DNA of 64,000 nucleotides from Stenotrophomonas rhizophila (GTDB lineage: Bacteria > Pseudomonadota > Gammaproteobacteria > Xanthomonadales > Xanthomonadaceae), in contig NZ_CP016294.1 of the NCBI RefSeq assembly GCF_001704155.1, forward strand, positions 2,601,501-2,665,500. The letters run 5' to 3'. The position numbers and the translations under genes are program-made. The first letter of the stretch is position 1, and each line of letters begins with the position of its first letter. Below the pieces are notes generated by a model that made no database searches, had not been told where the DNA came from, and was given only the letters and a program-made list of their open reading frames with translations. Shown in pieces: positions 1 through 8,486 of this stretch.

Positions 1-1580
1 TTGTTGGCCAGCACCTTGATCAGGTCGGCCAGGAACTGCACGTTGGCTTCATTGTTCTCGCACTGGAACGGGTTGAAGCCGGTCGCCTGGCCATTCTCCA
101 GCGCCAGGTAGTTGCCGCCGCAGGCGCGCACGAAGATCTCCGCGCCGCGGTCCTTGTCGAAGAAGAAGATGGTCGGCGACGGGTCGTACTTCTGCACCTG
201 GCTGAGCAGGAAGTTGATCAGCGCGGTCTTACCCGTACCGGATTTGCCGATCACCATGGTGTTGGCGATGGCCTTCTCGCCCAGCGAGTTCTCGGACGGG
301 TGGGTGGCGTGGAAGTTGAAGTAGTACGGCTGGCCGTTGGTGGTCTGCAGCGTGGTTACGCAGTCGCCCCACGGGTTGTTGTGCTGCTTGCCGGTGGCGA
401 AGTTGTGCAGCGGCGACAGGCCCAGGAAGTTCAGCGAGCTGATGTTGGCCAGGCGGGTGCGGTAGCGCCAGTTGGCCGGGAACTGCGAATAGAACGAGGC
501 AGTGACGGCCAGGTCTTCCTTGGTCGACACGAACCCGGCGTTGGACAGCTCGGCGCGGGTGGTGGCGATGTTCTGCGAGAGCTTTTCCTGGCTGTCGGCA
601 TAGACCGCCATGATGAAGTGGTACTCGCCCAGCACGAAGTTGCCGGAGGAGAGCTGGTCCATCGCCTGGTCGAGCTCGACGATCTGGCTGACCGCCTTGT
701 CGCCGGAGGAGATCATCATGCCCTTGGTACGGTCGAGCACCTTGAGCGCGTCCTGGCGGCCCATCGGGCTGAACGAATGGGTGATGACGTATTCGAAGTC
801 GAGGTACTTCAGGCCGTTGAGCACGCCCGGATAGGTGCCCTCGGCGTATTCCTTGATGTTGAGGATGGCGCCGAAGTGATTGACGCCGTTGGGCGTGCTG
901 ATCACGAAATCGCCGGTCTTGGCCGAGAACATGTGGCGGCTGATCGGCAGGTAGTCCTTGACCGGCGCGGACAGCACCGGCACCGGTTCGTCGACCCGGT
1001 TGAGCAGGTAGCCGAAGAACTCCAGGGTCTCGGAGAACACCATGCCGTTCTTGGCTTCGTACATGCCCATGCGGTACGGCGAGTAGTCGCGGATCACCGC
1101 TTCCACGTTGCCGGCCATTTCCAGCAGCTTGGCCACGGACTGGTCCTGCTCGGCCTGCAGCTGGGTGATGCTGGAGGACTTGTCCATGAAGCGCTTACCG
1201 GACACGACCGGCCGGTAGATCATGGTCAGGTACAGCTCGTTCTGCATGATGCGCTGCGAGGAGAGCATGCCCATGTACTGGTCGGACACGTCCTGGTTGA
1301 AGCGCTGGGAGAACTTGCTGCTGCCTTTGAGCTGGCGTCGACGGCGGATGTCGTGCACCCAGAAGGCGACGTTGACGAAATCCGGTGCGCGCAGGGTCTG
1401 CAGCAGTCGATTGAAGGTGTTGTGGCGGTGTTCGAGCTCCCAATCCTCGCGCCCCACGAAGGGCAGGCCTTCCAGGTGCCAGGTCAGCAGGAAGTCTCCA
1501 CCCGTGGTCTTGACGACCGTCGGCGCCACATGGGACGACAGGGGAATGAATTCGCTGATCGAGGTGTCGGGACTGAACAT
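1..1580 (-). CDS. virB4: VirB4, type IV secretion ATPase (3' end cut by window edge)
   Basis: Energises pilus assembly and substrate transfer at the inner-membrane base of the type IV secretion system. About 526 codons run from ATG at 1580 to the left edge without a stop. The protein opens with MFSPDTSISEFIPLSSHVAP and has the long CagE/TrbE/VirB4 N-terminal domain. A Walker A motif GKSGTGKT lies near residues 445-452 (bases 225-248), followed by FFFDKDRGAEIF, which is characteristic of VirB4. The Walker B part and C-terminus lie outside the window. It sits 89 bases downstream of virB3 in the same transcription unit, the normal X-T4SS position, so virB5 and virB6 are expected beyond the edge. 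Confidence 0.95.
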   Translation of the reverse strand, partial: MFSPDTSISEFIPLSSHVAPTVVKTTGGDFLLTWHLEGLPFVGREDWELEHRHNTFNRLLQTLRAPDFVNVAFWVHDIRRRRQLKGSSKFSQRFNQDVSDQYMGMLSSQRIMQNELYLTMIYRPVVSGKRFMDKSSSITQLQAEQDQSVAKLLEMAGNVEAVIRDYSPYRMGMYEAKNGMVFSETLEFFGYLLNRVDEPVPVLSAPVKDYLPISRHMFSAKTGDFVISTPNGVNHFGAILNIKEYAEGTYPGVLNGLKYLDFEYVITHSFSPMGRQDALKVLDRTKGMMISSGDKAVSQIVELDQAMDQLSSGNFVLGEYHFIMAVYADSQEKLSQNIATTRAELSNAGFVSTKEDLAVTASFYSQFPANWRYRTRLANISSLNFLGLSPLHNFATGKQHNNPWGDCVTTLQTTNGQPYYFNFHATHPSENSLGEKAIANTMVIGKSGTGKTALINFLLSQVQKYDPSPTIFFFDKDRGAEIFVRACGGNYLALENGQATGFNPFQCENNEANVQFLADLIKVLAN

Positions 1581-1669
1581 GGGCGCTTCCAAAGGGTGCT
1601 GCGGGGATGGTGCGGGGCCTGCACCGGGCAGGCGATGTGATCGCCTGCCCGGCCTGTAGCGTGCCGTGG

Positions 1670-1978
1670 TCAGTCCGACGGCGGCGGCTTGTCGCGGTAA
1701 TGGTTGGGCGTGAACACCCACATTCCGTCGTGCTGCTGCAGGTTGCGCGCGCGGAACTTGAACTGCAGGCGCAACCCGATCAGGCGGAAGATCATTTCAT
1801 CGCGCTTTGCCATGTGACGCAGGATGAAGATGGCAATCGGGATGGTGATCAACAGCCGCATGTCGATGTACATGCTCAGCAACAGCAAGCCGCCTGCGAC
1901 CAGGAAGAACGGGACGTACGGAACGCCCAGAAACATCGCTGGCCGCGTGCAGCCGCGGAACAGGACGTTCTTATGCAC
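1670..1978 (-). CDS. virB3: VirB3, type IV secretion inner-membrane component
   Basis: Small inner-membrane protein that works with VirB4 during pilus biogenesis. It has 102 residues with two adjacent hydrophobic stretches (about residues 15-35 and 40-55), then a basic cytoplasmic tail, the normal size and layout for VirB3. The start codon is GTG at 1978 and overlaps the last 8 bases of virB2, so translation is probably coupled. Identity rests on size, membrane layout and position between virB2 and virB4; the family has few strict motifs. Confidence 0.88.
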   Translation of the reverse strand: MHKNVLFRGCTRPAMFLGVPYVPFFLVAGGLLLLSMYIDMRLLITIPIAIFILRHMAKRDEMIFRLIGLRLQFKFRARNLQQHDGMWVFTPNHYRDKPPPSD

Positions 1979-2372
1979 TGTAGTACTGGACGGCGTTCAT
2001 GATGGCGCCGGTGGCGCTGCCGGCGCAGGAGCTGGAACCGCCGTCACCGAGCAGCATCTTGGCGATCTGGCCAGCGGCGCCGATCAGCAGGCCACCGATC
2101 AGGATCGGGGCCACATCACCGATGCGCTTGTGGGCGAAGGCAATCTGGTAGCCGGCGAAGATGACGGCGATGGTCACCACGGCGATGGAGGCGATGTTCA
2201 GCAGGCCGTTGATGTTGGAGAAGAAGCCGCACACCTTGGTGTCGGTGCCGCCGAAGTTGGTGGACTGGGCGAACACGTCCGGCACGAACACGGCAGCGGC
2301 GAAGGCAGCGGCCATCAGCACGGTCTTCAGCGTGCGCTGGGCCTGGGCGATATCGAGGTTGTTACGCTTCAT
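1971..2372 (-). CDS. virB2: VirB2, type IV secretion pilin precursor
   Basis: Major pilin of the type IV secretion system, processed and stored in the inner membrane before polymerising. It has 133 residues. A cleavable signal peptide ends in PDVFA, with cleavage likely after residue 35. Two hydrophobic helices follow around the sequence SIAVVTIAVIFAGYQIAFAH and the segment ILIGGLLIGAAGQ. The ATG at 2372 is chosen over an upstream in-frame start at 2402 because an AAGGAAAA ribosome-binding site lies just before it. The 3' end overlaps virB3. Two cysteines, one near residue 48 and one near the C-terminus, could pair. Confidence 0.92.
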   Translation of the reverse strand: MKRNNLDIAQAQRTLKTVLMAAAFAAAVFVPDVFAQSTNFGGTDTKVCGFFSNINGLLNIASIAVVTIAVIFAGYQIAFAHKRIGDVAPILIGGLLIGAAGQIAKMLLGDGGSSSCAGSATGAIMNAVQYYSA

Positions 2373-2417
2373 GGTGGGTTTTCCTTGTTGATGGTCTAAC
2401 ACGACTGGATCGGTCCT

Positions 2418-3371
2418 TCAGAACACGAAGGCTTCATCCCCAGCGGGGATGTTCTGTACCGGCATGGCCTGCGCAGGTGCGGCCTGCGCGGGTAATGCCA
2501 CCGGGGCATTGCGTTCACTCCAGGCGCGCACCACGACAGGGCCGGCGTCGTTCTGTGCCGGCATGGGCTGCGGTGCGACTGGTTGCTGGGCGATGGGCTG
2601 CGGTGCGGGCATCTGGGCGGCCTGCGGCTGCGGCACCACCTGGTCCATGGCGCCCATCACCACGCGTGACAGCGCGGCGTCGGCGGTGCGGACCAGGCCA
2701 CCGCGCACCATCGCGCCGGTGGAGGGGTAGACCTCGTAGGCACGCGCCGGGTCCACCGGCACGACGGCCTGTGCATACGTGGGCGAGAGCGCCTGCATGG
2801 CCTGCACGCGCGCTTCGGCCACGCCCTGCGGCTGGCCGCTGAACTGCGGGTGGTGGGCCACGTCAACCACGCGGCGCTGGGCACGGCTGACCACGTCGAT
2901 CGGCGCGGCACCGTTGGCGGCGACCATGTTGCCGCGCTGGCGCGAAATGGACGCGAACACCTTCTGCACGTAGCCGTGGCGGAAGCCGGTGGTGAAGTTA
3001 CCCGAGTAGTAGCAGCTGAAGGACTTGCCCCAGTCCTTGCCCGAGCGGCCATAGCACTCGGCCAGGATGCGCGAGGCGGCCTGCAGGTTCGGGCATTGCT
3101 GGAACGCCTTCTCGTACGAGTCCAGCCCGTACTTGGCCAGGTTGTAGCGGTTGACCTGGGCCAGGCCCACCGAGAAGTTGTAGCCCTTCTCTTCCAGCAT
3201 CCGCACGGTGGCCAGGGCCTCGTCCAGCTGCTTGGGCTGGCGGACCAGCGCGCCGCCAACCACGCCGATGGCGTAGGGGTTGCGCGACGATTCCACGTTG
3301 ATCACGTGCTGCATCACGTCCATGGACACGGCCATTTCCGGACACACCATGGCTTCAAGACCGGGCAGCAT
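2418..3371 (-). CDS. virB1: VirB1, lytic transglycosylase of the type IV secretion system
   Basis: Locally opens peptidoglycan for assembly of the secretion channel. It has 317 residues. The N-terminal half is an SLT-type lysozyme fold with the likely catalytic glutamate at residue 27 (motif VESSRNPYAIG) and later GLAQVNRYN and AECYGRSG motifs. The C-terminal third is rich in proline, glutamine and alanine (repeats such as APQPIAQQPVAPQPMPAQ) and ends AGDEAFVF. Its ATG shares one base with the virB11 stop codon, so the two are translationally coupled. No obvious signal peptide precedes the catalytic domain, as in other VirB1 proteins of Xanthomonadaceae. Confidence 0.92.
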   Translation of the reverse strand: MLPGLEAMVCPEMAVSMDVMQHVINVESSRNPYAIGVVGGALVRQPKQLDEALATVRMLEEKGYNFSVGLAQVNRYNLAKYGLDSYEKAFQQCPNLQAASRILAECYGRSGKDWGKSFSCYYSGNFTTGFRHGYVQKVFASISRQRGNMVAANGAAPIDVVSRAQRRVVDVAHHPQFSGQPQGVAEARVQAMQALSPTYAQAVVPVDPARAYEVYPSTGAMVRGGLVRTADAALSRVVMGAMDQVVPQPQAAQMPAPQPIAQQPVAPQPMPAQNDAGPVVVRAWSERNAPVALPAQAAPAQAMPVQNIPAGDEAFVF

Positions 3372-4420
3372 CAGGCGTCACTCCCTGCGGCCAACGCGCG
3401 TTCGGGGCTGAAATCGATGCCAGTGATGTAGCGGCTGCCGGCATGCGCCTTGATGTGCACGACCACGTCGATGGTCATCTTCAGCAGGCGCTTGATCACC
3501 GAGAACTCCAGGCCGGAGCCTTCCGCCGAGGCCTTCACCATCAGGCCCAGCTGGTCCCAGGTCTGTTCTGGGCTGCCGGCGTGGCAGCTGGTGATCGAGC
3601 CGGGATGGCCGGAGGCGCAGTTGCGGATGAAGTAGAACGCTTCATCGCCGCGAAGCTCGGCCAGGATGATGCGGTCCGGCTTCATGCGCAGGCACGCTTC
3701 CATGCAGCTCTTGGCGGTGACGTTGCTGGCGCTCTGCCCGCCCTTGGAATACAGCAGGTGCACCACGTTGGGCTGGCTGATGAACAGCTCGCGCGCATCT
3801 TCGATGGTGACCAGGCGTTCGTTGGCCGGAATGTGATTGACCAGCGACTTCATGAAGGTGGTCTTGCCGCTGCCGGTGGCACCGGATACCACGATGTTCT
3901 TGCGGTACTGCACGGCCTTGCGGAAGAACTCGGCGTAATCGCGGTTCTGGCGCAGGGCGAGCAGTTCCTGGTCCTGTTCGCTCAGCGCGTGGCCCTGCTC
4001 CAGGATCTGGTTGAAGAACCCGTCGCTCTGGTACTGCTCCAGGGTCTTGGTGTGCTTGGACGGCAGGCGGATGGTGATCGACACCTTGCCGGCGTCGCAC
4101 GCCGGCGGGATGACGAACTGGGCGCGCTGGCCGGTCGGGAAGGTCAGCGACACCACCGGATCGACGTCGGTGATGCGCTGGCCGGTGTTGCTTTCATTGA
4201 CCACGGCGGTACAGAACTGGCGCGCACGCTCGAAGGTCAGCGTGGGAACTTCCACACGCTGCCATCCGTCACGCGTTTCCAGGTACACCTCGCCCGGACG
4301 GTTGATGCAGATTTCCGTCACATCGGGCGAAGTCATGTACTGGTGAATACCCAGGACCTCGTACTGGTACCTGAGAAACTCACTGGAAACGTCGGCTACA
4401 GGGGCCACTTCGGCGTCCAT
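3371..4420 (-). CDS. virB11: VirB11, type IV secretion traffic ATPase
   Basis: Hexameric cytoplasmic ATPase of the PulE/VirB11 family that switches the machine between pilus building and substrate transfer. It has 349 residues. Walker A GATGSGKT is at residues 180-187, followed by the Asp box IEDARELF, Walker B RIILAELRGDEA and the His-box segment SCHAGSPEQ. The N-terminal domain (about residues 1-150) is the usual membrane-proximal half. It starts 15 bases after the virB10 stop codon and ends in a one-base overlap with virB1. Confidence 0.96.
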   Translation of the reverse strand: MDAEVAPVADVSSEFLRYQYEVLGIHQYMTSPDVTEICINRPGEVYLETRDGWQRVEVPTLTFERARQFCTAVVNESNTGQRITDVDPVVSLTFPTGQRAQFVIPPACDAGKVSITIRLPSKHTKTLEQYQSDGFFNQILEQGHALSEQDQELLALRQNRDYAEFFRKAVQYRKNIVVSGATGSGKTTFMKSLVNHIPANERLVTIEDARELFISQPNVVHLLYSKGGQSASNVTAKSCMEACLRMKPDRIILAELRGDEAFYFIRNCASGHPGSITSCHAGSPEQTWDQLGLMVKASAEGSGLEFSVIKRLLKMTIDVVVHIKAHAGSRYITGIDFSPERALAAGSDA

Positions 4421-4435
4421 GTTCTGTCCAGGCGA

Positions 4436-5689
4436 TCAGCGGCGTCGCGGCAGCACGTCGCTGAAATCGACGTCCTTGGCCACGTAGACACTCATCACGG
4501 TGCCTTGGTTGATGGTGACGGTGGGCGGGCGACGCTCGCTCATCGCTTCGTTGGCCAGGCGCTCCATGCTGCGCGCGGTGGCGCTCTCATAGGGCGACTG
4601 CACGGCAAAACCGTTGCTGCTGATGGTGGTGGTCTCCGGGCCGTGTTCGGCCGCGGCGTATTTGAAGGCGTCCGCGATCAGGCTGATCATCAGCGCCGAG
4701 GCGATACGGCTGCCCCAGTGCGCGCTGTAGTCGCCCGGGTGGCCCGCGCCACCGAGCTGGTCGATACCCGGGCTGGACATGGCCACATCGATACCGTTCG
4801 GCGTGGTGATGCGGTCCCAGATCACTTCGACGCGCTTGCCCTTCGGGCCGCCGCCATACGCACCGTAGATCTTCGAACCCTTCGGCAGTAGCAGGCTGCG
4901 GCCGTTGATCGAATACACCGGTTCGGTCAGCAGGCACGAAGTGAAGCCGGAGACGTCGGTGATGATGCGGGTTTCCAGCACGCAACGCAGGTAGGTGCCG
5001 CGCACCAGCAGTGCATCCGGGCTGCGGATGAAGGCAGCGCTGGAGACGTCTTCGACGTCGGGACCGCGGCGGACCTTGGTCGGTGCCGGCTGCTGCGCAC
5101 CCGGCAGCTGCGCCATCATCGCGCGGGTGTACTCGTCATCGGGACGGCCACCGAGGCCACCCTGCCCTTCGGCCCCAGCCGCCCCATTGCTGCCACCCAC
5201 GCCGTTGCCCGACGCCATGCGGCGGTCCAGCAGCGACGGCTGACGCGGTTCGTTGGACATGCCCATGTCACTGGGAATGGCCGGCGGCGTGCGGTACGGG
5301 TTGTCCTGTTCCGGCGGCGGCAGCGGCGGCAGCATTTCAATGGGCTGCGTATCGGCCACCGGAGCCTGCGGCAGCACCGGCTGCGCGGTCGGCAGTTCCG
5401 GGGTGGACACGCGGGCCTGTTCGTTGACCTTGGCCGGACCGTCCTGGTCGTCGCTGCTCTTGCGCAGGAGCAGGAAGCCCATGGCGATGATCAGCACCAG
5501 GATGCCGCCCAGGAACGCCAGCGCCTTGCGGTTCAGGCGCTGTTCCTCGGCCGAGCGCAGCTGCGGCGCGGCGGCATCGAGGTTGGGATTGTTGTCGGCC
5601 ACGTTCTGGCCGTAGTACGGGTTGCTCGGCGCGTCGCCGTCGTCGCGGCCGTGGTTCGGCTCGTTGCCGGGAGTGTTGTGCTGGCTCAT
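4436..5689 (-). CDS. virB10: VirB10, type IV secretion core-complex protein spanning both membranes
   Basis: Forms the scaffold of the secretion core with VirB7 and VirB9 and reaches from inner to outer membrane. It has 417 residues: a cytoplasmic N-terminus rich in Asn and Asp (1-55), one transmembrane helix (about 56-75), a proline-rich periplasmic stretch (about 95-140), a Gly/Asn-rich linker, and the TrbI/VirB10 beta-barrel domain (about 200-417) that carries the outer-membrane helix region near MISLIADAFKYAA. It ends DVLPRRR. Its ATG overlaps the virB9 stop codon by four bases. Confidence 0.95.
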   Translation of the reverse strand: MSQHNTPGNEPNHGRDDGDAPSNPYYGQNVADNNPNLDAAAPQLRSAEEQRLNRKALAFLGGILVLIIAMGFLLLRKSSDDQDGPAKVNEQARVSTPELPTAQPVLPQAPVADTQPIEMLPPLPPPEQDNPYRTPPAIPSDMGMSNEPRQPSLLDRRMASGNGVGGSNGAAGAEGQGGLGGRPDDEYTRAMMAQLPGAQQPAPTKVRRGPDVEDVSSAAFIRSPDALLVRGTYLRCVLETRIITDVSGFTSCLLTEPVYSINGRSLLLPKGSKIYGAYGGGPKGKRVEVIWDRITTPNGIDVAMSSPGIDQLGGAGHPGDYSAHWGSRIASALMISLIADAFKYAAAEHGPETTTISSNGFAVQSPYESATARSMERLANEAMSERRPPTVTINQGTVMSVYVAKDVDFSDVLPRRR

Positions 5690-6462
5690 TTCTTCACGTT
5701 CCTTCGCAGACCAACGACGTTGTCACCGTGACGGATGACCAGGTAGGGATAGGTGCCATGCACGATGAGCGAATTGCCCTCCACCGTCGTGTTGACCACG
5801 AAATCCTCACCGTACTCGCTCTCACGGCCGAACACCGCCGGGAAAATGCCCGTCTTGTACTCCGGCGACGCCGGCAGTTTCAGGTAGGTGAAACGGCCAT
5901 CGTCGTAGGCGTTGACCGGGATCAGCCAGCCCATCTTCTTGGCGCGGCGGGTGGAGTACGAATAGTCGAAGTTGTACTGGCGATCCTTGGCCAGTTCCGA
6001 GCTGAGCAGCGGCTTGACCTCTTCATCCACCGCCTGCTGGGCGGTACCGAACTCGGTATCGCTGGGGTAGCTGAAGGCGATCTTGTACTGCACGCCGGCA
6101 CGGCGCGCCTGTTCCAGCTGGCGCCAATCGGTGGCCACCACCTTCAGTTCGAAGATGTAGGAATGGGTCTCGGTGCGCACCATCATGTTGGTGTCCACGT
6201 CGACGTTCTTCGGCTTGAGGTAGAACACGTTCTCGCGACGGGTCAGCTCCCAGCCACTGCTGAAGCCGGTGCTGTAATCCAGGATCTTCTCGTTCGGGCT
6301 CAGTTCGATCTGGGTGGTGAGACCCAGGCCGGTGCGCACCGGATAGAGGCGGTCCTGTTCGTATTCGTAGTGGTCGACCACCTGGGCCTTCGCAGGCGCG
6401 GAGACCAGGGACATCATCGGCACCAAGGCCAATGCGGCCCACCAAAGTTTGCTACTACTCAT
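5686..6462 (-). CDS. virB9: VirB9, type IV secretion core-complex protein
   Basis: Periplasmic/outer-membrane partner of VirB7 and VirB10 in the core complex. It has 258 residues with a signal peptide ending SAPAKA (cleavage near residue 27). The VirB9/CagX N-terminal domain starts at VDHYEYEQDRLYPVRTGLG, and the C-terminal domain ends with GTYPYLVIRHGDNVVGLRRN. Four-base ATGA overlaps join it to virB8 upstream and virB10 downstream, a sign of tight translational coupling across this part of the operon. Confidence 0.95.
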   Translation of the reverse strand: MSSSKLWWAALALVPMMSLVSAPAKAQVVDHYEYEQDRLYPVRTGLGLTTQIELSPNEKILDYSTGFSSGWELTRRENVFYLKPKNVDVDTNMMVRTETHSYIFELKVVATDWRQLEQARRAGVQYKIAFSYPSDTEFGTAQQAVDEEVKPLLSSELAKDRQYNFDYSYSTRRAKKMGWLIPVNAYDDGRFTYLKLPASPEYKTGIFPAVFGRESEYGEDFVVNTTVEGNSLIVHGTYPYLVIRHGDNVVGLRRNVKK

Positions 6463-7580
6463 CGGTTGCTTGCTCCCTCAGCAGTTCCGGTGGAAATGTT
6501 CTGTGCCGGCACGTTGGCCGGTTGCCGCGGCGCGACTTGTCCTGGTATCGCCTGGCCCGGCACTACCTGCCCGGGGTATTGCTGCTGCATTGGCTGCGCG
6601 GGCACCTGGCCCGGCACCGTCATCTGGCCCGGTACCTGCTGCCCCGGCACCACCATCTGGCCGGGGACGGCCTGGGCCGGCACCGCAACCGGCTGGCCGG
6701 TGGCCGGATCGATCATGGTGGCGGTGGCCGGGTTGTTCGGGTCGTACACCGGCGCTGCCGCGGCGGCAGCCGCTGCCGCCTGCGCCGCCTGGGCCGCGGC
6801 CGCCTGGTTGGCCTGCCTGGCCATGTCGGCGTCGTCGGGCACCGGCACGCCACGGGCGTAGTCGTTGTCGACGCGGTATTCGGTCACCTGGAACGCCAGC
6901 GGATTGAGGATCCGGTCCTGTTCGCTCAGCGCCAGGTCGGTGCGGTAATCAAAGCGCATCGTGACCAGCTTGTTGTCCAGGAACTGGGAAACCCCAGTGG
7001 TCTTGTCGAGCAGGCTGCGCTGGATGCGCACCGAGGCACCGCGGAAGCTGCCGTTGCCTTCGGCGGCCAGCGGCGTGATGCTCAGGATCTTGACCCGGAT
7101 CGCCTTGTTGGTGCCGTACACGAACACCGGGTTCTGCGGATTGTTGTTCGCATAGCGCTGGCGCTGGGTGGCGGCCACCGGCTCGGACGACATCGTGAAC
7201 ACCAGGTCCCAATCGCGCAGGCCCATCACCGCCGAGTCGAACGACTCGCGCGCCAGCACGTACTGGGCCACGTTGCTCCGGTTGATGGCTTCGTTGGCGG
7301 TGATCGATCCGTCACCGAAATTACCCGCCAACCGGGCCACGGTTGCGTTGCCGGTGTAGGCGTCGGCCATCACCAGGAACGGCACCTTCTCCTTCAGCGG
7401 CAGCATGTAGTAATAGCCGCCGGCCAACGCCAGCGACATCACCAGTGAACCGGTCGCCACCCACCAGGCGCGGCGCTCGCTGCGGCGCGCCATGTCGGCA
7501 ACGGTCAACTCGTAGCTCACCGCCTTGGCGACCGCCTGGTCGACCTTGGGGGTGTTGCCTGTTTCCTTCTTTCGGAACAT
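6459..7580 (-). CDS. virB8: VirB8, inner-membrane assembly factor with a long Pro/Gln-rich tail
   Basis: Bitopic inner-membrane protein that nucleates type IV secretion assembly. It has 373 residues, well above the roughly 230-240 of classical VirB8. The order is a cytoplasmic N-terminus, one transmembrane helix (about 39-60), a periplasmic NTF2-like VirB8 domain to about residue 240 (ending with ALSEQDRILNPLAFQVTEYR), an alanine-rich segment, and about 100 residues of tandem VPGQ/PAQP repeats ending PANVPAQNISTGTAEGASNR. Start at the ATG that follows virB7 by 41 bases. The tail resembles the low-complexity tail of VirB1 here. Confidence 0.94.
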   Translation of the reverse strand: MFRKKETGNTPKVDQAVAKAVSYELTVADMARRSERRAWWVATGSLVMSLALAGGYYYMLPLKEKVPFLVMADAYTGNATVARLAGNFGDGSITANEAINRSNVAQYVLARESFDSAVMGLRDWDLVFTMSSEPVAATQRQRYANNNPQNPVFVYGTNKAIRVKILSITPLAAEGNGSFRGASVRIQRSLLDKTTGVSQFLDNKLVTMRFDYRTDLALSEQDRILNPLAFQVTEYRVDNDYARGVPVPDDADMARQANQAAAAQAAQAAAAAAAAAPVYDPNNPATATMIDPATGQPVAVPAQAVPGQMVVPGQQVPGQMTVPGQVPAQPMQQQYPGQVVPGQAIPGQVAPRQPANVPAQNISTGTAEGASNR

Positions 7581-7621
7581 GGGGTCATCCGTACTGCTGG
7601 AAAATCAAGGGGCCGCGGAAC

Positions 7622-8080
7622 TCAGCTTCCGCTGGACGCGTCGACACTGCCGGCGGCAGCGGTCGGCGATGCGGCGGAGGCGGACTGCACGACGATCTGG
7701 TTGCCGACGATGGACACCGACACGCCCTGCCCTGCATAGGCGGCAGTGAGATCGATCATCGCCTGCTGCGGATTGGTGGTGCCGATCGTGGAGACCGCGC
7801 CATACAGCGTGTAATCGGAGCTGATGCGGTAATCCAGCGTCATCCCCGAATCCTTGGCCCAGCGTTCAAGCATGGTCTTCAAGGTGCCATCCATGGGCGA
7901 GGCCTGGTACACGTAGCTGGTGTACAGCGGAATTTCCATGGTGGTGCTGGCGAAGCGGTTCACCGGCTTCCAGCGACCGCCAAAATCCGGCGCGTCGGGA
8001 GTCGCACAACCGGCGAGCAGCAGCACGGCAACGGCGGTGGCAACGCTGATGGATCCCTTTGACAGAAACGCTTGCTTCAT
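7622..8080 (-). CDS. virB7: VirB7 lipoprotein with C-terminal N0-like domain
   Basis: Outer-membrane lipoprotein of the secretion core. The lipobox is LLAGC with the lipidated cysteine at residue 25. The mature part is about 128 residues, far larger than classical VirB7 (about 40). Residues about 50-130 look like the N0/TcpQ-type globular domain that distinguishes Xanthomonadaceae VirB7 and can form an outer ring around the core. The ATG at 8080 has a GGGAAG ribosome-binding site; an upstream in-frame start at 8197 would add an unlikely leader. It is first in the virB7-virB4 run, and the 400 bases upstream are probably its promoter region. Confidence 0.9.
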   Translation of the reverse strand: MKQAFLSKGSISVATAVAVLLLAGCATPDAPDFGGRWKPVNRFASTTMEIPLYTSYVYQASPMDGTLKTMLERWAKDSGMTLDYRISSDYTLYGAVSTIGTTNPQQAMIDLTAAYAGQGVSVSIVGNQIVVQSASAASPTAAAGSVDASSGS

Positions 8081-8486
8081 ACGAACTTCCCTATGACGTA
8101 CGGAATAGCGGCTTTTAACCGGGAAAAAACGGCAACACGCTGACGTGTCATGGCCTGCGGTCAGGCCCGACAACGCAACGTTGGATGCGAGCAACACCTT
8201 TCACCGGTGCAACCGGGCCCCCGCCCCGTCTGGTGTGTAAACGCCCCGAACGCCTGTCCGGCCCCTGCGCCTGCACACCCAACCCGAGAAAAGCCATCCA
8301 TGTTCCTCTTGACTGCTTCAGTGCATGTCTTCCAGCACTGGTCTCAACAACAAATTCATGACGTACAGAACGTCCATCACAAATACGATGCCACACATTC
8401 GCGTCAAATCAACGTCAAAAGCGACAATTTTTTAACGTTCATCCCGTGTTTCTTTGACGCACGTCACATGCCTTCACATATGACGG
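8081..8486. promoter_or_regulatory. 406-base intergenic region between virD4 and virB7
   Basis: No convincing gene is present; the one long minus-strand frame (8148-8396) lacks homologous features. The part from about 8300 to 8480 is visibly AT-richer than its surroundings, as expected for a promoter. The heptamer CGTCAAA occurs at 8402 and 8413, exactly 11 bases apart, and its inverse TTTGACG at 8453. This helically phased arrangement could be a regulator site or overlapping minus-35 elements for virB7. The binding protein is unknown. Confidence 0.4.

Noticed and set aside
8148..8396. 82-codon minus-strand frame between virD4 and virB7
   Set aside because: It has mixed composition, no ribosome-binding site and no protein features, and it overlaps the AT-rich putative promoter region.
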